NCBI GenBank assembly: GCA_963662155.1
Contig: OY759274.1
Span: 19,363,060 to 19,427,059, forward strand
Length of the DNA: 64,000 nucleotides
Direction: 5' to 3'
From: Lamellibrachia columna
Lineage: Eukaryota; Annelida; Polychaeta; Sabellida; Siboglinidae
In this document: positions 23,148 through 34,400 of the stretch, one piece after another
Layout of the letters: each line of letters starts with the position of its first letter
How positions within the stretch are numbered: position 1 is the first letter of the stretch
Notes under the pieces: generated by a model
Seen by the model: only the letters and a program-made list of their open reading frames with translations
What the model was told of the DNA's origin: nothing
The model's database searches: none
Program-made: the position numbers and the translations under genes

Positions 23148-23264
23148 GGTATACATCACATGTACTTCCCTGATTTTAAATTATGGAAATTAAACAAAAC
23201 TCAAAATCATAATTCTAAACTGAAATATTAAATATGTTTGAACAAGATTATCATCCAAATAACA

Positions 23265-23345
23265 AACTACAGATGGCATGTGAACAAGGAAGCCATTGGT
23301 TTCTCGAGAGTCTGTTTCATCTAGCCTCTAGGACTAGGCCAGGGC
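23265..23345 (-). mobile_element. Short 3'-end relic of a second CR1-like family
   Basis: On the minus strand the phrase ccaatggcttccttgttcac, preceded by a ctagatgaaacagactctcg-like stretch, matches the 3' ends of the relics near 32060, 53830 and 60210. Confidence 0.45.
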
Positions 23346-23819
23346 ATCGATCATTCCAGTCAGACTCAGACAGTCACAATGTCACGTGAAGCCCATCCAT
23401 CCTCCTGTCAGCTACCTGTCAAGTTTGTTTTTAAACATATTACACTGCTAGTTTAAATTTACACAGCACATAATGCGGTCCGCGTATTGATGCAGACTAA
23501 TGCGAATATTTCAGTTGCATGAAAATAGCCGCAGCACCAGGCCCCATGGCAGTACACCAGTAGCTGGTCTTGCGTGACCAGACCGGAGTCGGACATTGTC
23601 ACTGCAACCGGTATTGAAAGGGAAAACCTATTGACCATCTGAGCATCTCTGTACTTGTTGCTGTAGCAGGAATTCGGCGTTTTACCCACCTTAAAACTTC
23701 AGCTGTTCTCTTTGTGCCTCGCCTGGTTGACTCTTTGTTTTACAAGGATAGAAATAAAACGAAGGACTAAAAGATTATTGCTTCGAAGACAACTGTAGAT
23801 CGATGTGTGTCTGTGCGTC

Positions 23820-23946
23820 GCGCGGTGTTGGCGGATGACGTCACCTATGTCAACCACATCCGGTTAACTCAATTTATCGCTCTCGTCACTTCATGCGGCA
23901 CTAACTCTAAACAAAGGTGTACAGTTTGTACTTACTGACAATAAGT
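23820..23946. promoter_or_regulatory. Candidate EIF2A promoter, perhaps shared with divergent arfaptin
   Basis: This GC-richer stretch has a full palindromic CRE (TGACGTCA, 23836-23843) and an ETS-type site (ACATCCGGT, 23856-23864) about 85-110 bases before the EIF2A ATG. Such motifs are common in TATA-less housekeeping promoters. On the minus strand a good donor (TTAAG/GTGGGTAAA) at 23690 could end an untranslated first exon of arfaptin, which would make the region bidirectional. That exon is inference only. Confidence 0.4.
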
Positions 23947-25191
23947 ATGACTTGCATAGCATTTCACGGACAAACTGGTGCGTGGCTAAACAGCGGACCG
24001 CCTGATTTTGAGACGATGGCTCTGGGTGACTTTAGGGAAGTGAAAAATGGGTGTAAAGCCATGGCTTTCAGCCCGGACGGCGATCTGTTTGCTTTCGGTG
24101 ATGACAGCAAAGTCAGCGTTATTGACATGCACACCTCAGGCGTAATAATGGAAACAGAAAAAACGTATGCTCATGGCTTGATATTTTCTTCACGTTGTAC
24201 CACTTTAGCAGTTTGGGAGCCCCTCGCTGCTGCTCCAAATTTACATTTCTATGATGTGGCAAAAAAAAAGCGAATAAACAGTATTGTTCAGAAGCGACAG
24301 AATCTCTGGTGGCCGCAATGGAGTGCCGATGAACAACTGGCAGCGGTGAGAGTAGGCACTGAGATTCACTTCTTTGAAAACAACTGCTATGACCAGGTTG
24401 CCAAGAAGTTTGTTGTTCTCAAAGTCGTTGACTTTCTCATGCCACCCAAGGCAGTGACACCGTACCGAGTGGCAATTAACGTAGCAGGCTCCCGGGGACA
24501 GCTACCACATGTTCGCATCTTTGAGTATCCTAAGTTTGGCAACATGTTAATGACACAGAACTTTACATGGTCAGACAAAGTGGAGATGAAGTGGAACAAT
24601 GCAGGAACAGCCCTGCTCGTGTTGACGGCCATGAAGGAGGGTGAGACTCATCTATATCTCATGAATCTGGAGGATGTCAGCACTGAAGTGAAGACATCTA
24701 CTGGTGGCCCCATCTACTCCGTTGAATGGAATCCCAACAGCCATGAGTTCTGCGTGTTGTTTGGTTACATGCCTACATCAGCAACCATCTATAACATGCT
24801 GTGTGAACCCGTCTTTGACCTTGGCTCTGGGCCACGCCACATCATCTACTTCAACCCACAAGGAAGCATCCTGTGCTTTGTTGGCTACGGGAACCTGCAT
24901 GGCAGCATGGAAGTCTGGGACTTGCACAGGAGGCAGATCATGAACCGTCTGAGTGCCAGCGACATAACACACTTTGAATGGTGTCCTGATGGCATCCACA
25001 TGTTGACTTCCAAACTGTCACCTCGGTTGAAGGTGTCAAACGGTTTCAAGGTGTGGCACTGTGGCACAGGACAGTTGCTGCACCAGTGGTGTCCTGGCCA
25101 TGACATCGAGGTTTGGAGAGTCTCGTGGCAGTCTGCATCGGACGACATCTTCCCTGATCCCATCGGGAAACCTCTGCCTGCTGCCATAGAG
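23947..25191 (+). CDS. EIF2A: EIF2A exon: beta-propeller (residues 1-415)
   Basis: The frame is open without introns across nearly the whole propeller. Recognisable blocks are NSGPPDF, FSPDGDLFAFGDD, EIHFFENN, GPIYSVEWNPNSHEFCV, GYMPTSATIYNM, EVWDLHRRQIM, FEWCPDGIHMLTSKLSPRLK and WRVSWQ. These match the eIF2A-specific WD repeats and not the related eIF3B. The exon ends PLPAAIE at donor ATAGAG/GTAGGA (25191/25192). Confidence 0.95.
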
Positions 25192-28100
25192 GTAGGATAG
25201 TGTGCTCGTTGAAGGGAATGAATATGGCAGTTATTTGTAGATATTCTTCAGTCTTCATCAACAGACTAACATTGCCAGATGCTTAGATAGCAGCACGCAT
25301 GTGCTTCCATTCCACATCAGTATGGAAAAAAAAATTTCCACTTCAGTGGCTATGCAAATATTTTTATTTTAAAGGTATAAAAACAATGATTGCTTGAAAT
25401 TATATTACATCTTGCAGTATATTTCCATTTTCACAACACCGAAAAGTTCATTAGAATTCAATTAATTAATAATTCCAAATAATACTCTGTTCTACCGTCC
25501 TGACTTGATTCTGCATATTTTTCCATGATTGTTGGCAAGCTTTGATGTAACGTCACTGGAAATGCAATGAGACTGCGACTTTCCATTCATTCAACCAGAC
25601 CCGGATAAGATGGCAGCTCTGGGTTATCCTGGTGCTAAATATCTTTGAAAGATTTATTCCCAATAGTGGAAGCTAGGTTGATACCATCAATCCATAGAAC
25701 CCGAACGCAGGCAGTGACGACCATGTCGCTCGGATTGAAGACAAGCAGGTCTCACAAATGGACTGACACGGACACTGTCAGCTTGCCTTTTTACTTTATG
25801 ACATAACCATGAAAACGACCACCTAGAGCTGCCAAGCTTCTCCTCACATATCTACCATACATATACATGTCACATGGTCAAAAATGACTATTATTGTCAT
25901 ATAGATCAAAATTGACAAAAATATTAGGGGCATTCCGTATGAAATCAACTAGGAATAGGCCAACATATTCTTGATCCCCTCCGATTTTAATGAAATTTGG
26001 CACACGTTGGGCTTGTGAAATTTACCTAAGCCAAATTTCAGACTTGTGAATGAAATAGTTTTGGAGTTATTGCATATTAACGATAAAATAATTGAAAAAA
26101 TTTTGTGTTACATCGTTACGCATATGTAGACATAACTTTGGCCCTAATTGTACTAACGTGCTGGTTTTGGTCTTAAGATAAAGCTAAAACATTGTTCTAT
26201 CAATTGATACATGGCATTTGAAAAAAAAAATTGTAAAGGTCATTGACTTTGACCTGATATACCCAAAATGAGTAAACCCCGATTTTGATCAAATTTGTTC
26301 ATTGTCAACTTGGTCAAGTTTCATGCAAAATATTAGAGTGGGACCTTGATAAGATCTTGAGATACAGCAATTTGAAGTGAGTTTTTGACAATTTTGCGTT
26401 ACATCTAAACACGAATGTAGAAATAACTTTCGTCCTAATGGTCATAAAGTGCTGATTTTGATCTTGAAATAAAGCTATAAAATTTTCCTATACATGGCAT
26501 TATAAAAAAAATTGATGCAAAGGTCATTGATCTTGACGTTTGACCTGATGTATCCAAAATGAGTAAACCCCGATTTTGACAAAATGTTATCTTTAGCAAG
26601 GTCATTGTATCAACAAGTTTCATTAAAAAAAATAGAGTGGGACATTTGTAAGTTTTTTTGAGGTACAGCAAATTAAAGTTGGGACAGTGGTAACACTCAT
26701 GCTTTAACAATAGGCCAATTGAATTAAAGCAAATTTATTACACCATATTGTAACAATGACAGATGTATTTGGATAACCAAGAACCAACATACAAATAATC
26801 ACCCAGAGATGTGAACGTTTGTAATGTGTGAATATTCCAGTCTTTAGTGACATCCTCAGTGATTTAATCCATAATAATGTTAGCCGGTTTAACCACATTG
26901 TGTGTACAACAGTACAACTGATCACATATCTACTGGGCAAGGTTTTTGGTGGCAGTCGCTAGATGTGCTGTGTGGCACCAAGTTGATAGGTTCGACCAGT
27001 AGCAATCGTTGGGTCCACCTTCGTCAAGACACTTGTACAGTGTGTGACTAACATATCAGGGTTCCTGGGATAAACGAATGGCGATGCAGGGCCGCACGGC
27101 TGAAGGAAGCTGATTGTCACTTCCTCTGTATCAGCACTAGTGTCCAGTACACACCCCAGCCACCATTGGCCAGCATATCTACGTGTGACAAATCCTGTGG
27201 TGTCATCAAAGTAGATGTCATCAAAGTAGATGTCATCTTTGAGCACTGAAACTTGTGCTGTGGACATTGACAAGACTGTTGAGCAGGAACGAACAGCCAG
27301 TTGTATTCTTGACATCAGGACGGCTAAGTGAAAACTGTGAATTCCCACAATTGGCCTACAGTGAGCAAATCTGTCTTCCAAGTGACATTTTTCAGTATTG
27401 TACTCTTCTTTTCTGTAGTCGTGGAAACAAACAGCTGGGATGTCTTTCTGTGCCCATTCGTACAGATGCCGAGGTGTCATTTGTTCGTTGTATGGCCTCT
27501 GAAGACTAGTTTATGCAGCGAGACGTTTTAATGTCCCTCCATCTCCTTCACAGACTCCCTTCCCATGCGATGTTGCTGAGAACTGGTACCCGAACAGAAG
27601 GATTTTATTCAATTTAAACAGAATAAAAAAGGAGTTCATATTTTCCAATATTGGACTTAAAATAAATAGTATTTACATACATACATCGACATGTAGATAT
27701 ATGAACAAAAGTTTGACACATCTGATCACTCAGCTGTTCAGTTTCCGCTCGCAACATCACACATGGTAGTGACAACAACATTACACAAGGTAGTAACAAC
27801 AATATTACACATGGTAGTCACAACAACATTACACATGGTAGTGACAACAACATTACACATGGTAGTCACAACAATATTACATGTGGTAATCACAACAACG
27901 TTACACATGGTAGTCACAACAACATTACACATGGTAGTCACAACAACATTACACATTGTAGTCACAACAACATTACACATGGTAGTCACAACAACATTAC
28001 ACATGGTAGTCAAAACAACATTACGCATGGTAGTTACAACAACATTACACATGGTAGTCACAACAACATTACACATGGTAGTCACAACAACATTACGCAT

Positions 28101-31100
28101 GGTAGTCACAACAACATTACACATGGTAGTCACAACAACATTACACATGGTAGTCACAACAACATTACACATGGTAGTCACAAAAAAATAACTTAAAAAG
28201 TAATTGAATTACTTAACTTCCCTGAAAAGCATGTAAATTTATGGAAATTCGGCTAATAATGATTGGTAAAATGTTACAGTTTTTGACATGTTTGAAATCT
28301 ACAACTACAAACCTATTAATGAGCCACATTTCACTGACATACATTGAACACAGCTGTTTTTTTCTGGTTCAGTATTACTGTGTAAGAGATATTTGATGTC
28401 TTCAAAAGTCATATCTCGAAAAAATACTCCACAAATTTTAAAACTTTTTACATTTAAATTTCTCATGGCTTTAACCATATCATAAAAATAAAAAAAATAG
28501 ATCTGCAATTTGAAATTTTCATTGACATCCCTAATCGAAGGTTACTGGCATCACTTAACTGTTCCAAATGAGCAGAATCCGAAGATGATTCTGCAGTATA
28601 ACTTGCTGCTAGTGGTTCAAAATCGTAACATTTTACTTGGTATTCTGGAAAATTGCCATCGCCACCAATTGCCACAGTGATGCAAATGAAACTATACTGA
28701 AACACTGCATAGAAATCAGTCAAATCACTGAATGAACGTAAACAAATGCCACCAGTGACGTCACTAAACCATGTGATTGGCCGTCTGATTAACTTTAAAT
28801 TTTATAGGCCATGGGCCAGGACCTGAAATTTTACCAGTTGGTACCATAAGGATGAAATAAACCTAAAAATGCTTTTTGATTAGCTACATGTCTGTAGAGC
28901 ATGGAATAATATGATGGACCTCTGTAGGGGGTAGCTTAAGGTAAGTAATCAAACCATGTTGTAAGTGACCCCTAGGTCAAAATGTGGGCCTTTATTTTGA
29001 CAGTAAAGCATAATCATAATATAGGAGCCTGACAAACACACCTGAAGGCATTCGAAGTCTGGGGCTTGACAAACATGCCTGAAGACACTCGAAGTCTGGG
29101 GCCTGACAAACACGCCTGAAGGCATTCGAAGTCTGGAGCCTGACAAACATGCCTGAAGACACTCGGAAGTCTGGGGCCTGACAAACATGCCTGAAGACAC
29201 TCGAAGTCTGGGGCCTGACAAACACGCCTGAAGACACTCGAAGTCTGGGGCCTGACAAACATGCCTGAAGACACTTGAAGTCTGGGGCCTGACAAATATG
29301 CCTGAAGACACTCGAAGTCTGGGGCCTGACAAACATGCTTGAAGGCATTCGAAGTCTGGGGCCTGACAAACACGTCTGAAGACACTCGAAGTCTGGGGCC
29401 TGACAAACACGCCTGAAGACACTCGAAGTCTGGGGCCTGACAAACACGCCTGAAGACACTCGAAGTCTGGGGCCTGACAAACACGCCTGAAGACACTCGA
29501 AGTCTGGGGCCTGACAAACACGCCTGAAGACACTCGAAGTCTGGGGCCTGACAAACATGCCTGAAGGCACTCGAAGTCTGGGGCCTGACAAACACGCCTG
29601 AAGGCACTCGAAGTCTGGGGCCTGACAAACATGCCTGAAGGCACTCGAAGTCTGGGGCCTGACAAACATGCCTGAAGGCACTCGAAGTCTGGGGCCTGAC
29701 AAACATGCCTGAAGGCACTCGAAGTCTGGGGCCTGACAAACATGCCTGAAGGCACTCGAAGTCTGGGGCCTGACAAACATGCCTGAAGGCACTCGAAGTC
29801 TGGGGCCTGACAAACATGCCTGAAGACACTCGAAGTCTGGGGCCTGACAAACATGCCTGAAGACACTCGAAGTCTGGGGCCTGACAAACATGCCTGAAGA
29901 CACTCGAAGTCTGGGGCCTGACAAACATGCCTGAAGACACTCGAAGTCTGGGGCCTGACAAACATGCCTGAAGACACTTGAAGTATGGGGCCTGACAAAC
30001 ATGCCTGAAGACACTCGAAGTCTGGGGCCTGACAAACATGCCTGAAGACACTCGAAGTCTGGGGCCTGACAAACATGCCTGAAGACACTCGAAATCTGGG
30101 GCCTGACAAACATGCCTGAAGACACTCGAAATCTGGGGCCTTACAAACATGCCTGAAGACACTCGAAGTCTGGGGCCTGACAAACACGCCTGAAGACACT
30201 CGCAGTCTGGGGCCTGACAAACACGCCTGAAGGCATTCACAGTCTGGGGCCTGACAAACACGCCTGAAGGCACTCGCAGCCTGGAGACTGACAAACACGC
30301 CTGAAGACACTCGAAGTCTGGGGCCTGACAAACATGCCTGAAGGCACTCGCAGTCTGGAGCCTGACAAACATGCCTGAAAGCACTCGCAGTCTGGGGCCT
30401 GACAAACACGCCTGAAGGCACTCGCAGTCTGGGGCCTGACAAACACGCCTGAAGGCACTCGCAGTCTGGGGCCTGACAAACACGCCTGAAAGCACTCGCA
30501 GCCTGGAGACTGACAAACACGCCTGAAGGCACTCGCAGCCTGGGGCCTGACAAACACGCCTGAAGGCACTCGCAGTCTGGGGCCTGACAAACACGCCTGA
30601 AGGCACTCGCAGCCTGGGGCCTGACAAACACGCCTGAAGGCACTCGCAGTCTGGGGCCTGACAAACATGCCTGAAGGCACTCGCAGTCTGGGGCCTGACA
30701 AACACGCCTGAAAGCACTCGCAGCCTGGAGACTGACAAACACGCCTGAAGGCACTCGCAGCCTGGGGCCTGACAAACACGCCTGAAGGCACTCGCAGTCT
30801 GGGGCCTGACAAACACGCCTGAAGGCACTCGCAGCCTGGAGACTGACAAACATGCCTGAAGGCACTCGCAGTCTGGAGCCTGACAAACACACCTGAAAGC
30901 ACTCGCAGTCTGGGGCCTGACAAACACGCCTGAAGGCACTCGCAGTCTGGGGCCTGACAAACATGTTGGTCAGACTTCACACCAGCCTTCTTGGTTCAGA
31001 AAAGTTGGTATCGTAGCTCATTGAGATCACAAATCGACTTGCTGAGCCCAAGATCGTATCCTGGAATGTATTCTGAAATAGCAGTTTCAGGGCCTTACCC

Positions 31101-31422
31101 TGAGAAAGCACTCACCATGTAAATTTGTGCATTCTCAACAGAGCAGCACACGTTCCTTGTGCAACAGCTGCACACATTTTCTTGACATCAAGTTTCTTGT
31201 CCTGGCTCTGGTGCCATAGGGGCAAGGGGGTGCTTTAGTCCTTGCATGTTCACATTTCTGCTAGTTCTTATCAATACCATGTGACCAGACAACTTGTGAT
31301 CAGCCTTCAGGATAGTATATTTGTTGATAGTCTTGGATTTCCGCTGTTTCTTGATTCTAATGATTGTTTTCAGTTTCATTCTTGGAATGCGGTCATGAAA
31401 CTGCTTAATCCTTCCTCTCTGT

Positions 31423-31456
<34 letters not shown>

Positions 31457-34400
31457 GATAGGCCCTTTCACTTGTTCTGAATGTTTAGTAGGCCATGGAC
31501 AATGTCCAACAGAGCCGCAGTGCTTGTTGAAAAGTTTACCTATAAGGAAAAAGCTAATTATACCTTTGTATAAAGCATTAGTTAGACCTCATTTAGAATA
31601 CTGTATACAAGCCTGGAGACCATATCATAAGAAGGATATAGATATGCTTGAACGAATACAGAGGAAAGCAACTAAAATGATTCTGGAACTGACCTTAGTT
31701 ATGAAGAACGCTTAAAAGAATGTGGTTTAACAACCCCAGAGACAAGGAGGTTAAGAGGAGGCCAGATTGAAGTTTTTAAGATATTGAATGGGTATGAAAA
31801 TATTGATAGGCAATTTTTAGAAATATGTTTTCTCACTCAAGAAAGATAGTAGAACTAGAGGATATGAGGTAAAATTAGTGAAGGATCAGTGTAGATTGGC
31901 CATCAGGAAGTACTCGTTCTCACACATGACAATAAATGAATGGAACAAATTGTCTACGGATTGTGTAACTGCTAGCAGCGTGAATATGTTTTAAAACATG
32001 ATTGACACATCTCAGGAGGGCGGGTTACACATAGATGAAAAGTGTTGGACTCTCAATAAGCCAATGGCTTCCTTGTCCACTTGCCATTTGGGCCTTTGGC
32101 TTGGATGGCCACTTCTTTTCTAGAATGTTAGCAACTGAATCAACATCACCCTCTTCCTTTCTAATACGTGATGGTTGTAAATCAGTACTATTGTTGACAA
32201 AAACTCAGTAGCTCGATCATATCATACAGATTCTTCAGACATGTGCTACGGTACTCAGCAGGGAGGAGTTCTGGAAGGTCAACATAGGACACCCAGAAAG
32301 CTGCAAGATCCCCACCGCTGGGGTGAAGCAGGGCCAGATACTCAGTGAATCGTCCTCTTATTCTTGGTGGTGATCATGTGGGCACTTAAGTGCATTCGTG
32401 CTTTTTGCATCATAGCAGCCACGTGAGCCACTTACCACAAATCACCCTACATGTGTAGTAGTGGCAGAGAACGTTTCAAACAATTCGAGTTGTAATGCCA
32501 GAATGCTACATTGATGTGAAGGATGTAGTAATTATGACTGCAAGACAATTTTACCATTGAGAGCCCCTTCAAACCCATATTTTCACATACATAAGTAGCA
32601 ATAAGTGAAATCGTGGGCCTGTGAGGAAGTGGTTAAACACATGCATGTCAAAAAGCAATGCCATATGCAGCAGTAATGTGGGGTCAAAAGTGAAGTTCCA
32701 AGTGGTTAAATGCTATAAGGCTTGTTGCTTCTTTCTTCAAGAATTCGTGCCAGTCCACAAAAGTGACAATTGCCTATAGCGGGATGAAGCTACCAAACTA
32801 AAATGTTCATCATACATTTTTTATCATAGTTTGGGCTCCCCTAAGTACTAGTACCAACTTTTTTAGTTCCGTTTTTTTGTACCAATATTCCACATGGACT
32901 AGTGAGTTAGATGTATTAACATCTAATTTTACTTAGTCATACATTTAAAAAAAAAAATTTTATGTTGGCATATAGTATATACAATATTCAACTTTGTGTA
33001 TTTATCGAAGAAGCATTTCAGCTATTGCCTTGTTGTTATTCCCTTTAAACAACCCAACCTGCCCCCTGAAATTTAATGGTTCATCCCTAACCTGCATTTA
33101 CCCTGCACCCAAGACACTCAGTTATGCAGGCATCAGGTAAGGCTTCCGTGCCTTTCAACCAATGGCAGCCTTCACATCGCTAGCCCCGCCACGTAAGAAT
33201 TACATTACAGCAAATCATTCAAAGCTGTGAAATAGCCAATGATGGTTAATGGTGAAGAACCTTCGGACATTTGACTAGTGGGTCCGCTCTACTTAGACCT
33301 AGCCGTGGAAACTGGACACTGGCCAACAACACAACTGGTGAAGTGTTGACCACAAACTGTAGCTACCCAGGAAGAATGTGGAATTGTGATCAGACAGCTG
33401 CTGTGCCAACCCAACGTCATCTACACTCACTGTACAACAAACTTACAAAGAGCCAGTAATGAGAAAAATAGCTAGCAGGAAGGTTTGAGATTGAGGCGAG
33501 CAAACTGTGCAATGCTGGTTGACAGAAGCAGTGTTCGTGAAGACGTGCATGCCCCCTGACCGCCCACGCAGCTAGAGCTAGTATCTGATGATGCCAGTGT
33601 ATCTTGCTGCAGAAAATAAACACACGTCTATTAGTAGCTCAGGATCACTACATGGTCCAGTACCTCACAACACGACAACGGGTGAATCTGTCTCAACTGC
33701 TACAGCCAAGTGGTCATTCAGTGTCATGTGATGCCTCGAGAACTGTTTACATTTCACGATGACAACTTCATGAACTTTATGCATGTCCACAAGGATGCAT
33801 CATCCACCATTTCAGTCATCAAAAGAACAGGCGTTTAGCCCTAATATTTTGCCCCAATGAAGGAGTAACTGAACCATTGTTGTAGATATTATAATAGTCT
33901 CATAAACACTTATTACCCAAGCATCATCACTGCCTACATATTTCTTTCTTGGCTTATGATTAAGTCACTAACTGTTATAATCAATTAAGCTATTACATAG
34001 TAAATGGGTCATTACTGAAGTATGTGAACAATCTTAATAAACAGTAAAACCCTAGCGAATTAAAACTTGTTATTATACTTTTGCGATATATACTGAAGGT
34101 TCACATCCACCAAGTATTGGTCATATATACTGAAGGTTCACATCCACCAATTAGTGATCATATATACTGAAGGTTCACATCCACCAAGTAATGGTCATAT
34201 ATACTGAAGGTTCACATCCATCAAGTTATGGTCATATATACTGAAGGTTCACATCCACCAAGTAGTGGTCATGGTTTTTCTCCATCACCACAGGTTTTAT
34301 TTTGTCTTCAAAATGCAACAGATTACAAATTATTACAGTTTTGTTTTCTAAAATGTACTCCAGACCTCCTCTAAGATTTGTGGTCATGTGACATGCCTGT

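Larger units (their letters stand above)
18580..23160 (+). mobile_element. Nearly full-length CR1-like non-LTR retrotransposon
   Basis: The element has a 5' leader starting near 18580 (GC-rich start, then AT-rich), two overlapping intact ORFs (19156-20094 and 20055-23147) and a short tail with the 10-base unit TCATAAGGTA twice (about 23133-23153). A terminal short repeat instead of poly(A) is typical of the CR1 clade. It sits between the divergent arfaptin and EIF2A genes. The exact 5' boundary is uncertain. Confidence 0.8.

Noticed and set aside
28949..30980. Long open frames (up to about 670 codons) on the minus strand
   Set aside because: They result from the 37-bp array with few stop triplets; several frames are open at once and the peptide is a mere translation of the repeat.
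31242..31715. 157-codon plus-strand frame as one gene
   Set aside because: It joins unrelated sequence, a (TC)n run and the start of a CR1-like relic.
33271..33459. Possible EIF2A middle exon
   Set aside because: The encoded sequence shows no similarity to the eIF2A middle region and has no convincing splice sites.
34350..34400. Short RPPLR-coding stretch resembling the eIF2A RPPALR motif
   Set aside because: Only five residues match, a stop follows within seven codons of the motif, and no acceptor or donor fits.
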